Made by a program: the position numbers and the translations under genes
Part shown: one piece after another, positions 25,074-34,505 of the stretch
Numbering within the stretch: position 1 is the first letter of the stretch
Layout of the letters: each line of letters begins with the position of its first letter
The notes under the pieces: generated by a model
The model's database searches: none
The model's input: only the letters and a program-made list of their open reading frames with translations
What the model was told of the DNA's origin: nothing
Assembly: GCA_900129675.1 (NCBI GenBank)
Contig: FSRD01000001.1
Coordinates: forward strand, 5,693,501 to 5,757,500
Direction of reading: 5' to 3'
DNA length: 64,000 nucleotides
DNA from: Bradyrhizobium erythrophlei
GTDB lineage: Bacteria; Pseudomonadota; Alphaproteobacteria; Rhizobiales; Xanthobacteraceae

Positions 25074-26288
25074 TCAACCTTCTTGAGCGCGGCTTCCCTG
25101 AAACAGCCCAATCAGCTTGCCTGCTTCCCCGTCCACGTCATGCCGCTCCAGCACCCTTTCACGCGCTGCTTCTCCCATCCGCGTAATTTCCTCGGGGGCC
25201 GTATCCAGGCAAGCCTGCATGGCCGAAGCCAAGGCCTCGACATCGCCTGCTGGAACCAGCCAACCGTGCTCGCCCGGAACAACCAGCTCGGGGATCCCCG
25301 CTACGAACGTAGTGATCACCGGTCTTCTCAACGTCATGGCTTCCATGATGACGACCGGTAAACCTTCGGCGAAGCTTGGCAACACCAGCGCGCGGGCCGC
25401 CAGTATTTCATCGCGCACCTGATCGCTGCTGATCCAGCCCGTGATGCGTACCTGCCTTCCAAGTCCGTAGCGCGCGATAAGTGTTTCGAGATCGCCCCGC
25501 ATTTCACCGTCGCCGGCCAGCACCAGCTCGAACTCCGTCCCACGGTCAGACAATTGTCGCGCTGCCTCGATCAGCAATAATTGCCCTTTCTGTTCACACA
25601 GCCGGCCGACGCAGATCAGGCGTCGTTCAGCACCTGGCTGCGCGGACGCATGCTCGTGAAACGCCGGTTCTATTCCGCAATGAACAACCTTTATCTTGTG
25701 CCAGTGCTCATGAGAGACGTTCCGAAAAAGCTGACTGCGCCCGAACGAACTCACTGCGACTACAAAATCGGCTCGCCGGATCTTTTCCGGCAACGCAATG
25801 AATTTCGCCTTGTCGAATTCTTCCGGCCCATGCGCGGTGAAACTCCAGCGCGGTCCCCCCAATTCGAGCACCAGCATGGCCACTTCTGCCGGGTTTGTCC
25901 CAAAATGCGCGTGCAGGTGCTCGGTCTTTTCAGCTCCAAGCCATCCGACGATGACACAAGCTTCAAGCAGATAGACCAGATGAACGGGAAGGGGGCGGTC
26001 GGCCCGTCTGCTTAGTTTCCATGTGAGACCGATAGCCCTGGCCAGACGGATCGGATGGCTGAAGAGGACACGCAGGAAGGCCAACGCCAACGGGCCTGCT
26101 CCGCCTCGCAAAACGAAGCGCGTACGTGCGTGCTCCATTTGGTCTTCTTTGCCGGGTGGAACCTCATCCCATCCCCGTACCGATATACGCAAGACCTCAT
26201 GGCCCTGCCGCTCGAGGGCTAGAATCTCGCGCCGAATGAAGCTGTGGCTGACGGCAGGATAGTGATTGATCAGATAGGCAATGCGCAT
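25074..26288 (-). CDS. Glycosyltransferase family 4
   Basis: 404 residues with the GT-B fold of GT4. N-terminal MRIAYLINHYPAVSHSFIRREI matches the colanic-acid/EPS transferase type that starts this way. The C-terminal donor site shows FAEGLPVVIMEAM (E-x7-E) and VVPGEHGWLVPAGD. No membrane segments. It likely adds a sugar to the EPS repeat at the cytoplasmic face. It is divergent from a deacetylase/GT2 pair across about 200 bp and convergent with the QYSGQ gene. Confidence 0.88.
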   Translation of the reverse strand: MRIAYLINHYPAVSHSFIRREILALERQGHEVLRISVRGWDEVPPGKEDQMEHARTRFVLRGGAGPLALAFLRVLFSHPIRLARAIGLTWKLSRRADRPLPVHLVYLLEACVIVGWLGAEKTEHLHAHFGTNPAEVAMLVLELGGPRWSFTAHGPEEFDKAKFIALPEKIRRADFVVAVSSFGRSQLFRNVSHEHWHKIKVVHCGIEPAFHEHASAQPGAERRLICVGRLCEQKGQLLLIEAARQLSDRGTEFELVLAGDGEMRGDLETLIARYGLGRQVRITGWISSDQVRDEILAARALVLPSFAEGLPVVIMEAMTLRRPVITTFVAGIPELVVPGEHGWLVPAGDVEALASAMQACLDTAPEEITRMGEAARERVLERHDVDGEAGKLIGLFQGSRAQEG

Positions 26289-26488
26289 GAAAGCTGCTCG
26301 TTTAAAGGTTAATCCGTGACACCCCGGATCACCTTTAGCAAGGTAGCCGTGCGAAAATCGAGATTCTGAGTTAAGCTTCGGCGAATGGCATTAACTTTTG
26401 CGCCATGAAAGCCAATTGAATTTCAGGTTTTGTCCCTCATTCCTTTGCTTCCGCTTCGACACCAGCTAGAATTTCAATATCTGACGTG

Positions 26489-27493
26489 ATGTTGCCCCGT
26501 TTTCCAAAAAGCCGTGGATTGCAATTGCTCAACCTTGCTGGAAATAGGCTGACGACGATCCTGTTCCACAGGTTCTTCTTTGAAGAGGAATCCGCGGAGC
26601 GCTCGCGGGACCGACTAAAGCGCCAATGCGAATGGCTCCGCAGTCATTTTAGTCCTTTGAGTCTGGAGTCCGCGACCGGCGCGTTTCAAACCGACCAGCT
26701 TCCGCCCAAACCTCTGCTGATCACCATTGATGACGCCAAAATCGAGCTTCTGCGTGTCGCTGACATCTTTGCGGCTTTCGATCTGCCCATTTCCATTTTT
26801 GTTTGTGTGGGCTGGAGCGCCAAGGAAAGCCCGGACGAGGACAGTTCGGTCGCGCGGCTCGTCAATCAGATCGAGTGGTATGCCGGCGCCCCCAAGACCA
26901 TCGATACAAACCGAGGAAAAATCGCGGTCGGGGCGAGCAAGCTGGAAACTCGAAAGGCAGTTGATCTAATTTTAGCGGATACCGGCGGTCCGCAACCCGA
27001 CCTTGAAGCCATTCTCTCGATCTTACAGAATGAACAAGATGGCCACGATCGCCGCATTTCCTGTTCGTGGGCTGAACTTGCCGACTTGAAGGCGTCGGGT
27101 GCTTCAATCGGAGGTCACTCGGTGAGCCATGTTAATCTTGCGGAGGCTAGTCCGCTGCGAATGAAGTTCGAAATTGCAGAGACGCAGCGGATTTTGGCTG
27201 GAAAGTTCGATACTTGCGAAGTGTTTGCTTATCCGTACGGGATGAGCAACACATTCAGCGCTGCGACCACCAAACAGTTGTCGCAGCAGGGGTTCCGCTA
27301 CGCATTTTTGACCCATTCAGATTATCCAGACTCGGAAACGGATCCGTTACATCTGCCGAGAATCTCAATGCCGGATCGGGCGATGTCGCATCCCGAGTTT
27401 TGCGTAAGGGCGGCGGGCGCCGGAGTTCTTTACCGAAAGCTGAGGCAAGCCCGTGTCTTGAAACAAAAACTCGGACCGGATTGGTTGACCTAA
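26489..27493 (+). CDS. Polysaccharide deacetylase (NodB-like)
   Basis: 334 residues from ATG 26489 (a GTG sits one codon earlier). Motif 1 is LLITIDDAK (the usual TFDDG becomes TIDDA; the two acidic residues remain). Motif 2 is GGHSVSHVNL with the His-x3-His metal pair (about 210 and 214). FAYPYG, in a later motif, is also seen. The family deacetylates N-acetylated sugars; here it would modify the EPS. The stop overlaps the next ATG in TAATG, so it is translationally coupled to the GT2 gene. Confidence 0.83.
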   Translation: MLPRFPKSRGLQLLNLAGNRLTTILFHRFFFEEESAERSRDRLKRQCEWLRSHFSPLSLESATGAFQTDQLPPKPLLITIDDAKIELLRVADIFAAFDLPISIFVCVGWSAKESPDEDSSVARLVNQIEWYAGAPKTIDTNRGKIAVGASKLETRKAVDLILADTGGPQPDLEAILSILQNEQDGHDRRISCSWAELADLKASGASIGGHSVSHVNLAEASPLRMKFEIAETQRILAGKFDTCEVFAYPYGMSNTFSAATTKQLSQQGFRYAFLTHSDYPDSETDPLHLPRISMPDRAMSHPEFCVRAAGAGVLYRKLRQARVLKQKLGPDWLT

Positions 27494-28695
27494 TGCTCAC
27501 ATTGATCTCATTGATTCTTGCCGGGATGGCCGCACTGCTTTCCGTTCCAATTGCCGTTTTGTTCGTCGAGGTAATTGCCGCTCTTAACGCAGTGGTCATG
27601 AAGCAGTTCGAGGAATCCTCTGAAGCTTCCAATTCCCGGGTTGCTGTTATTGTGCCGGCGCACAATGAAAGCACAGGCGTGGTTCCGACAATCGAGGATA
27701 TCAAGCTGCAACTTGGCATTGACGATAGATTGATTGTGGTTGCGGATAACTGCTCTGATGACACGGCGGCCGTCGCGCGCGCATCCCAAGCGGATGTAAT
27801 CGAGCGAAACGATCTGACGCAAATCGGAAAAGGCTATGCGTTAGGCTGGGGCATCAATCATCTTGAAGTCGATCCCCCTGATTTCGTGGTTTTCATCGAC
27901 GCCGACTGCAGGATAGAGCCTGACATGATCGGACGATTGAAACACGTTTGCAGCAAGCTTCAACGGCCAGTGCAAGCCTGTTTCTTGATGAAAACGGCAG
28001 ATGACTCTCCAATTGATCACAGCCTCGCCGAATTCGCCTGGATTTTGAAGAATTGGGTTCGCCCATTGGGGCTCAGGTACCTTAACTGTTCGGTCCAGTT
28101 AATGGGCACTGGCATGATCTTCCCTTGGGAAATTATTCGCTCTGCACCGCTTGCGAGCGGAAACCTCGTGGAGGATTTAAAGCTAGGCCTTGATTTGGCG
28201 GCAGCAGGCAAGGCACCGTATTTTTTCCCGTTCGTAATCGGAAGTAGCGTCTTTCCGACTTCGGAAAAGGGGACTGACAGTCAGCGCAAGCGTTGGGTGC
28301 AGGGTCACCTGCACACGATCATGACTACTCTTCCACGATTGTTGTTCCTGTCGATCAGCCGACGGAACCTCGATCTGCTGGTGATGACGCTCGATTTGGC
28401 CGTTCCACCGCTTTCCTTGCTTGGCTTACTGATTGTGGCGATGTTTGCGCTTTCCTGTGTTGGTTGGCTTGTGGGGTTGTCGTCTGCAGTCGTAGTGATT
28501 TCGGCGGCGAATCTCTTGTTTTTTGCGCTGTCCATCTTGCTTGCTTGGTCGAAGTTCGCGCGGCACGTTTTGTCGGCTGGTGCGCTTCTGTCCATCGGTG
28601 CTTTGGTCGGGACTAAAATCCGACTCTATGTTGAGGTATTACTGGGCAGAGCAGCGACGCAGTGGATTCGAACAGATCGTGGAAAACCGAAATAG
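27493..28695 (+). CDS. Membrane glycosyltransferase family 2
   Basis: ATG 27493 overlaps the deacetylase stop (TAATG); a longer frame from 27214 duplicates the deacetylase region and is rejected. 400 residues. An N-terminal membrane helix, then GT2 motifs VAVIVPAHNES, DNCSDDTA, FVVFIDADCRI and the QRKRWVQGH acceptor motif, and three C-terminal membrane helices. This resembles processive or EPS-type GT2 enzymes. Coupled with the deacetylase, it probably builds or extends a glycan that is then deacetylated. Confidence 0.87.
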   Translation: MLTLISLILAGMAALLSVPIAVLFVEVIAALNAVVMKQFEESSEASNSRVAVIVPAHNESTGVVPTIEDIKLQLGIDDRLIVVADNCSDDTAAVARASQADVIERNDLTQIGKGYALGWGINHLEVDPPDFVVFIDADCRIEPDMIGRLKHVCSKLQRPVQACFLMKTADDSPIDHSLAEFAWILKNWVRPLGLRYLNCSVQLMGTGMIFPWEIIRSAPLASGNLVEDLKLGLDLAAAGKAPYFFPFVIGSSVFPTSEKGTDSQRKRWVQGHLHTIMTTLPRLLFLSISRRNLDLLVMTLDLAVPPLSLLGLLIVAMFALSCVGWLVGLSSAVVVISAANLLFFALSILLAWSKFARHVLSAGALLSIGALVGTKIRLYVEVLLGRAATQWIRTDRGKPK

Positions 28696-28705
28696 TCGCG
28701 CTGAC

Positions 28706-29311
28706 ATGTGCTTGATGCTGCAAGAGCTCACACAAATGCTGCCGAAGAACCAAAATGTCCGCGAGACGTTGTTTACCCGGGCCGACCCTTTAGTTTTCAG
28801 GATCGCAGCGTACATTGCAGCAATTGGCGTCGCCGCGTCTGATATGCTGCTCGCGGGCGCTTGGTGGGCAATTCTGGCCGCAACCGGGCTTGTTGCCGCC
28901 GCCTGCTTTATTTTTCCTGCCAGATCTCCTCAAGATGAATTTCGCAAGAAGATCTTGGCGGCGCTTCGTTGTGTTCGTTTTTCTTCCGTTTGGATGCGGC
29001 TTGGCTGCGCGATCTTCCTGATCTTAATCGTCTCGGTCCTGGATTATTATGTCCGATTTGAGCTTGGACGGGAGTTCAATATTTTCCTGTTACCAATCTT
29101 TCTTGTGTCGCTTCTCTTCGGATTACCTCTTGCGATCTTGACTTGGTTGCTCAGCTTTATCGTAGTCTATTTTGCTGTCATTCCCCCAAGATATGGCTTT
29201 GGGATTTCGGAGTTAAAAGAATTTGCTGAATTGATCAGCTTTTTCTATCTCGGCCTCATGACGTTGACCGTTCCGGTCCTGGTCCGGGCTTCCGCCGCCG
29301 TAGACGAATAG
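28706..29311 (+). CDS. DUF4118-type transmembrane sensor-like protein
   Basis: About 201 residues from ATG 28706 (ATG 28715 also possible; the frame is open from 28523 inside the GT2 gene). After 30 residues there are about six hydrophobic segments. The region DYYVRFELGREFNIFLLPIFLVSLLFG matches the DUF4118 four-helix sensor module of KdpD-like kinases. No kinase domain follows, so it is a stand-alone membrane module. It starts 10 bp after the GT2 gene, so it is likely in the same operon. Function unknown. Confidence 0.68.
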   Translation: MCLMLQELTQMLPKNQNVRETLFTRADPLVFRIAAYIAAIGVAASDMLLAGAWWAILAATGLVAAACFIFPARSPQDEFRKKILAALRCVRFSSVWMRLGCAIFLILIVSVLDYYVRFELGREFNIFLLPIFLVSLLFGLPLAILTWLLSFIVVYFAVIPPRYGFGISELKEFAELISFFYLGLMTLTVPVLVRASAAVDE

Positions 29312-29507
29312 GCCCAGCGTCCAGCCATCCCTCTTGTGAGTGGTGATCGGCGGGTCCTTGGATGTTCCAAGTATACACAGGGTCACGCGACCGTTATTGA
29401 ACCTGACTATAGGGCCGCTCGACCCACTCAATGGGGAGCTGGCAGGTGCATACAACGGCACAGGGCTTGCTTAAAACCTTTCCAAGGGCAAGGCGGGGGG
29501 AGATTTT

Positions 29508-29672
29508 ATGACGACCGCTTATCGGGCTGCCATCACCAGCCGCGAAAAATCCAAAAAGCAGAAGAAGGCCGCCAAGAGCCGTTCGTTGCCCACCATCGCG
29601 CAACGCTACATGGAGTTACGGCGCCTCCGGGAACGCATTTCCGAGGTCGAATCGAGGCTCTACGCGAGATGA
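29508..29672 (+). CDS. Small 54-aa basic protein
   Basis: Below the usual ORF length limits, but ATG 29508 follows a strong GGGGGGAG ribosome site. The peptide is Lys/Arg-rich (EKSKKQKKAAK) with a helical tail (RYMELRRLRERISEVESRLYAR). No function recognised. A degraded copy of the same region lies 600 bp downstream (see 30083-30234), so the sequence was duplicated. Coding status of this copy is plausible, not proven. Confidence 0.5.
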   Translation: MTTAYRAAITSREKSKKQKKAAKSRSLPTIAQRYMELRRLRERISEVESRLYAR

Positions 29673-30553
29673 ATGGCCTCCCGCAAAGATTGCCCGATCA
29701 ACCTATCTCGCGGCCTTGGCAGCCGCCATGGTGGCTTGGGTGTGGGTGCTCTTGAAGGGGTGGAGTGGGTGTTGGGTGTTTAATTTTCACTTCGCAGCGC
29801 TGTTTGGGTCTGAAGGCAGAAAGATCAAGTATCCCGGGTAATAGCTCTGCGGAGGATTGCGCGTCGAGCTTTGATTCCGCTGATTTGCGAGTGATTTGAG
29901 CATATCGCGGATCAGAATAGACCGCGCAAAACCCAACTGAGTTGAAGCTTTTGGCCACCCGGATCCCTGCGATCTGCCCTTCTGGGACCCGGGCATGATC
30001 ATTACCGAACCTTGCTGTAGGGCCGCTCGATCCCCTCGACCTACTTAAAGGGGCTGCTGGCGGGGTGGGGCACATCGCTTGCTTAAGGCCTTACCAGAGG
30101 GCGCGCAGCAATCCAAAAAGCAGGAGGAGGGCGCGAAGACCTCTTCGTCGGCACTGTCGTGCAACGGTACATGGCGCTGCGCCGCCTCCGGGGACGCATT
30201 TTCGAGGCCGAGTCGAGGCGCAATGCGCGATGAATAAGCTCCGGCAAACGGCTCCGCCCCGTCAGCCTATCTCGGTGGCCTTGGCAGGCTCGCTGGTGGG
30301 CCGGGCGTGGGTACGTGGGCGTTCTGGGTCTAGCTTCCTTTTTTTCGCAAGCTTAATGGCGGAGTTTTTGGCAAGCCGTATATATTTGTAGCAGACAAAG
30401 TCTCTTATTTAATCGAAGGGGTTTGACAGCCATTGAGCCCTCCAAAATATAGCCTTCTTGCCTTGTCGATGAGCTTGACAAGCGATCGGATCTATAGCTA
30501 GTTTAATTGTTGATAAATATTGATATTAACTCGATGCGGTGAGGATTAAATAA
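29673..30553. other. Gene-free stretch with degraded small-ORF duplicate
   Basis: No convincing protein gene. It contains the second copy of the 29.3-29.7 kb element (blocks at about 30003-30060 and 30083-30234) and the leader of the next PEP-CTERM gene. Just before that gene lies GGATTAAATAA, identical to the leader of the gene at 35032. Confidence 0.6.
30083..30234 (+). repeat. Degenerate duplicate of the 29508 small gene
   Basis: Sequence parallels 29500-29672: AATCCAAAAAGCAG, then a frameshift, then a frame reading QRYMALRRLRGRIFEAESRRNAR ending in TGA at 30234. The frame change before QRYM means this copy is no longer a clean ORF. Confidence 0.65.
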
Positions 30554-31111
30554 ATGAAAAGATTTATTCTGGGTACTTTGCTTACCGCCTTGACGGTCGT
30601 TGGCTCCGCAAAAGCCGACGTGTTTTATCTCACGACAGGCGGCGCTATCGGCCAGATCGGCGACACGATCCAGAGCCCATATGACATCGTGGTGTTGAAG
30701 GGGGAGAATGGCTTCATTACCGCGCCGGGAACCTACTTAATGAATGAAGTTGACTTTACTGTGGGAATAAATGCAACGGCGGCAAACCCTTTTAATCCGC
30801 GCACAATTCATGAAACGTTGTTTTTATCCGGCAACCCGTTCGCGTTGGACGTCGCGCTGAACGTTGCTATCGACTATAAGGACACTCTTACGATCTCCGG
30901 AGGCAACACGTACTTCTTTGGCGGATATAAGATCGTGCTGGATCCTTATTCGTCGGGCCCGAATGACGTAGGTACTTATGTAGGCAACTTGACAGCAACC
31001 GTATCAGCGGTTCCTGAGGCCTCCACATGGGCGATGATGCTGCTCGGTTTTGCTGGTGTTGGCTTCGTAGCCTATCGGCGCAAAGCAACTCCGGCCTTTC
31101 GTCTCGTCTAA
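30554..31111 (+). CDS. PEP-CTERM protein 2 (PEA variant)
   Basis: 185 residues. Signal peptide [24 protein letters not shown] compact beta-rich domain ends before VPEASTWA (PEA about 154-156), followed by [14 protein letters not shown], then RRK and a short tail. Leader GGATTAAATAA precedes the ATG, shared with PEP5. It is a single-gene unit closed by a terminator at 31136. An exosortase substrate is expected; the body has no family I can name. Confidence 0.88.
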   Translation: MKRFILGTLLTALTVVGSAKADVFYLTTGGAIGQIGDTIQSPYDIVVLKGENGFITAPGTYLMNEVDFTVGINATAANPFNPRTIHETLFLSGNPFALDVALNVAIDYKDTLTISGGNTYFFGGYKIVLDPYSSGPNDVGTYVGNLTATVSAVPEASTWAMMLLGFAGVGFVAYRRKATPAFRLV

Positions 31112-31135
31112 TCCACTAAAATCTCGTCACTACGG

Positions 31136-31164
31136 AAAAGCCGTCCCTTTGGGGCGGCTTTTTG
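31136..31164 (+). terminator. Rho-independent terminator after PEP2
   Basis: AAAGCCGTCCC-TTTG-GGGCGGCTTTTT: GC stem followed by a T run, 25 bp after the stop. Confidence 0.85.
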
Positions 31165-31852
31165 TTGTTCTACGGCAACATTCACGACTTGGCTGCTGTC
31201 CGCTACCAGATGCCTGGGTGGTCGCGGCTTGCGAATCGCGGGTTCCGCTTCCAATATTCGCCGGTTGGCTCTCGGCTTCGATTTGGGTCCGTGCATCTTC
31301 ATCGGGCGTCTGGTGGCCGATAGTTTGCGATCAGTGCCATTGGGCTTGTCATTCATCCGACCGGAACTTCCGCCGGTTGGAGTATTTGGGCTTCGGATCA
31401 TGCCGGACAGATTTTCGAGCGCATTGCTCGCCGCATTGAACGAATCGGTTGAGGTCAAGGAAAGCGATTGGAATTCGATCGCCGCAGTCCTGCGCGCACC
31501 AATCGATGCGCCCGACATCCGCCTGCGAAAGACGGTTGATGCGCCGGCGTCGGAGAATCGATTCGCAGCGACGATCAGTTCCGGTATGGCGAGAGTTCGC
31601 GAAGGCCGATAAAGCTCGACTGGGCGACCCCATTAATTGGTTGGCGCGACCGACTCGATTTTGAAACGCGTGCGGAAATTGCGGTTTGCGGGGCCATCGA
31701 GGGCTCAGATGGCTCTTGACACAATTGTGACGCGACCTATGATTTTAGGTTAATATCGAATGGGGATTATGCGCTCAGGCTGTCGATTTTGGTGGGCGCG
31801 CGTGGACTCGGATTTAAGTTTGGCCGCGGTTTATTAGATCAGGCTTTAACGG
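31165..31852. other. Ambiguous stretch, no firm gene
   Basis: Overlapping open frames exist on both strands (31229-31612 plus; 31108-31518 minus, which would overlap the PEP2 terminator). Neither has a recognisable family, ribosome site or typical composition. I see no element I can name. Confidence 0.4.
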
Positions 31853-32080
31853 ATGAGCAGTCATAGTAATTTCAGAAATCAGGAAATAGCCCGGCTGCAA
31901 CTGGAATTGGCGAGCGCCTCGCAGCGGCTTGACGAGCTCGAGAAGCGATCCCGCTTAAGGGCGTGTCAGAAGGCGGACCTTGGTTTCCTCGACGGCACTG
32001 CTGAGTCAGTGGTCGAAAGCGCAGAGCTTAGATTTGCAGCCTATGTCGCATCTGGCATGACCAAGCTTCAGGTAAGTTAA
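31853..32080 (+). CDS. Small 75-aa protein, member 1 of a duplicated pair
   Basis: N-terminal half is a helical heptad-like region (EIARLQLELASASQRLDELEKRS). The C-terminal half LRACQKADLGFLDGTAE ... SAELRFAAYVASGMTKLQ is repeated, with about 85% identity by eye, in the ORF at 33121. It lies immediately before PEP3. No known domain. The conservation between the two copies supports it being a real gene despite its size. Confidence 0.6.
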   Translation: MSSHSNFRNQEIARLQLELASASQRLDELEKRSRLRACQKADLGFLDGTAESVVESAELRFAAYVASGMTKLQVS

Positions 32081-32312
32081 CGGCAAAAGTAACGCAGAAT
32101 CCTCGAGGGGTTTTAGGGTCTCGAGCATTGAGTAATCCTGGCCGCCTCCCTCTGAATGATGTTCTCAACCCGGCCGGGAAAAGTGACGCGTGCGGGTTTC
32201 GCGGTTTAAATGCTCTCCATTGGACCGAGAAAATTATAAAAATGGTTTGACTCGGTTGTCTTCTCGATTTTAAATGAAAAAATAATTTGTGAACTTATTG
32301 CGGAAGTACATC

Positions 32313-33047
32313 ATGTCGACATTGCGTTTGGCTTTTGCAGGCGTTCTGGTTTCATTAGCCGCCGTTGCCGTTAGTGCTCCTGCGAGTGCTCACTTCGTGA
32401 TTGATACGAGCCCGATCGGTGCTGATATGAACCTCTCGGACACAGCCAGCGTGACCGCCGGGACGATTTTCACGGGCTCGGTAAATGGATACGCAGGGTC
32501 GGTCATCGACATCGTTTCCACTGTAAATGTGAGTACCTCCAACGGAAATGCATCGATCGACGGAATCACGCCGAAACACGGCACTCTTATTCCGATCACC
32601 CAGCTCACCTTTACCCCGATCACGGGAACGTTCAACGAGTTCTCGCTCCGAGGTGCGCTTAGCAGCAATCTCGACCAGGTTATTCACGTGACGGTCACGG
32701 ATAATTTGGCCCAGACGTTCGATTTCTTGATCACCTCGAATGGCGATTTTCCTGCAATTGGCCTTACGGCGGAGCCGACCAACGAGATCATCAAAAAAAT
32801 CGTTGTCACGGGCAGCTTTGCCGACATCAAGCAGGTCGGATTTGGTTACGAGGCTGTGACCGCTGTGCCCGAGCCGTCGACCTGGGCGATGATGGTTCTC
32901 GGCTTCGCGGGGCGTTGGCTTCATGGCTTATCGCCGCAAGAGCCAGGGTCCGGCACTGCCCTTGGTCTGATTAGCTCAAACATCATCTTCGAAGGCCGCC
33001 CTTGTGGCGGCCTTTCTAGTTTTGGTGAATTACAGGATATGCAGTAG
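32313..33047 (+). CDS. PEP-CTERM protein 3 with frameshift inside sorting signal
   Basis: ATG 32313 follows GGAAG; GTG 32289 is less likely. Signal peptide ends SAPASA-HF. The body is a beta-rich domain. [16 protein letters not shown] is intact, but then the read frame gives RWLHGLSPQEPG... to 33047. Deleting one G of the GGGG run at 32909-32912 gives [18 protein letters not shown] and a stop at 32968-32970, the normal hydrophobic/basic tail. So in this sequence the membrane anchor is broken. This could be a slippage-prone tract or a sequencing error. A terminator follows at 32991. Confidence 0.75.
   Translation: MSTLRLAFAGVLVSLAAVAVSAPASAHFVIDTSPIGADMNLSDTASVTAGTIFTGSVNGYAGSVIDIVSTVNVSTSNGNASIDGITPKHGTLIPITQLTFTPITGTFNEFSLRGALSSNLDQVIHVTVTDNLAQTFDFLITSNGDFPAIGLTAEPTNEIIKKIVVTGSFADIKQVGFGYEAVTAVPEPSTWAMMVLGFAGRWLHGLSPQEPGSGTALGLISSNIIFEGRPCGGLSSFGELQDMQ
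32991..33018 (+). terminator. Rho-independent terminator after PEP3
   Basis: AAGGCCGCC-CTTGT-GGCGGCCTTTCT hairpin, placed 21 bp after the corrected stop at 32970 but inside the frameshifted reading frame. Its position supports 32970 as the real end. Confidence 0.8.
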
Positions 33048-33120
33048 GCGGGACATTGCGATGCCCCGGACCGAATTCCATTCAATTTCGATGGATGTTT
33101 TCTGGGGACTTTAACAAGAG

Positions 33121-33303
33121 TTGCCGCGTCATTTGGCGGCCAAGCTGGGATCTGAAGCCACAGTGCGAACCCCGCTACGGGCATGCCAGAAGGCTGAGCT
33201 GGGTTTCATGGATGGTACTGCAGAGGCCTCACTGGCAGAGAGCGCGGAGCTTAGATTCGCGGCCTATATCGCCTCCGGGATGACAAAGCTTCAGGTGGGC
33301 TAA
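33121..33303 (+). CDS. Small protein, member 2 of the duplicated pair
   Basis: About 60 residues from TTG 33121 (in-frame GTG 33163 also possible). The C-terminal LRACQKAELGFMDGTAE ... SAELRFAAYIASGMTKLQ matches member 1 at 31853. The N-terminal coiled segment of member 1 is missing, so this copy is shorter or decaying. It sits between PEP3 and PEP4. Confidence 0.5.
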   Translation: MPRHLAAKLGSEATVRTPLRACQKAELGFMDGTAEASLAESAELRFAAYIASGMTKLQVG

Positions 33304-33476
33304 GTCAGCTTTTCTCGCGGTTCTTCATTTCCCTGCGATCGACCATGCCGACGTTGGCTAGTCCGATCTGGAATTGACGACTTTGAGCAATGTTACTAGT
33401 GTCTGCCAAGTCTTGTATCTTGTTCCTTGACAAGGGCAAAACACTCAGTTAATTAATTTTCTGTTAAATTTTTTTA

Positions 33477-33505
33477 TGAGCATTTAAAGTTTTGTGAGCA
33501 TTTAA
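33477..33505. repeat. Tandem 18-bp-spaced direct repeat before PEP4
   Basis: TGAGCATTTAA occurs at 33477-33487 and 33495-33505, just upstream of the ribosome site of the gene at 33515. It could be an operator or a recent duplication. Confidence 0.6.
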
Positions 33506-33514
33506 GGGGGCAAA

Positions 33515-34207
33515 ATGTTAAAGATCCTGCAAGCGCTTCTTGTAGCTGGTGCTGTTGGTTTTTCAGTTGGTGTGGCAAATGCCACCGTAATCACCGATCT
33601 TACCAACACTGGCGTTAATGTGACCGGTGGGATTGATAACGCTTGGATCATTTCAAGCAGCGCGTCGGATCCTGCGCTCCCGAATAATTCCCCAGCTTAT
33701 ACCAACGCGACAAATGGCGTTTTTCCGATCCCGCCATGGGTATCTAATTCTCCCATTTCTAGCTGGGACACGCCGTACAACCCCCTCAATTCGAATACCG
33801 ATCCGGCGGTTGACGGTACATACAAATTTCAGACGACATTTAATCTCGTTGGTTCGTCGAGCGGTGCTTTCATTACCGGTCAGTTCGCTGCGGATAACGA
33901 AGTTGCAGCTATCAAAGTGAACGGGACCACGATCTATACGGGGCCCGGTTTTCCGACCAGTCAGTATAGTAACTGGACTGGCTTCAGTGCCCTCTCGGGA
34001 TTTGTGGCCGGTTCGAACACGATAGAATTCGATCTCGTAAACTACGCCCAGAACGGCGGAAATCCTGGCGGGCTCAACGTCCAGTTTTTAACCGCTTCGG
34101 TTCCAGAACCGTCGACTTGGGCAATGATGATCCTTGGCTTCCTTGGCGTAGGCTTTATGGCTTATCGTCGTAAATCAGGCTCAGGCGCAGCCCTGCGTAT
34201 CGCCTAA
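33515..34207 (+). CDS. PEP-CTERM protein 4
   Basis: 230 residues, ribosome site AAGGGGG. Signal peptide ends VGVANA-TV. The body has a lectin-like or jelly-roll beta pattern ([39 protein letters not shown]), as in the choice-of-anchor proteins that often carry this tail. Sorting signal [14 protein letters not shown] (PEP about 197-199), then LGVGFMAY and RRK. Terminator at 34227. Predicted exosortase substrate. Confidence 0.9.
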   Translation: MLKILQALLVAGAVGFSVGVANATVITDLTNTGVNVTGGIDNAWIISSSASDPALPNNSPAYTNATNGVFPIPPWVSNSPISSWDTPYNPLNSNTDPAVDGTYKFQTTFNLVGSSSGAFITGQFAADNEVAAIKVNGTTIYTGPGFPTSQYSNWTGFSALSGFVAGSNTIEFDLVNYAQNGGNPGGLNVQFLTASVPEPSTWAMMILGFLGVGFMAYRRKSGSGAALRIA

Positions 34208-34226
34208 TCCCTTTCTCACTTTCCAG

Positions 34227-34256
34227 AAAAGCCGCCCTCAAAGGGGCGGCTTTCTC
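34227..34256 (+). terminator. Rho-independent terminator after PEP4
   Basis: AAAAGCCGCCC-TCAAA-GGGGCGGCTTT stem with flanking A/T runs, 19 bp after the stop. Confidence 0.85.
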
Positions 34257-34505
34257 GTTTCGAACGCTGCTGCGGTTGCGCGAGATGGCGTGATCACGGC
34301 GGCGGGCCAGCAGGGGGCTTTGGTGCGGTCAGCGAGACCGACGCCGATCCATTGACCGGGCCCATAGAGTTTGGCGCGTCGATGCTGAGGAAAAGGGCGC
34401 CCCCAAGATCCCGGCCAGTCGACAGGCGCTGACAGACGCGATAGCCTTACGGCAGTCTTATTTCATGATCGCCAGACAACAAACCATGTCGCGGAGGGCT
34501 GCCCC

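Noticed and set aside
31108-31518. Minus-strand ORF of 136 aa
   Set aside because: Covers the PEP2 terminator, no ribosome site or family; the plus ORF there is equally unsupported.
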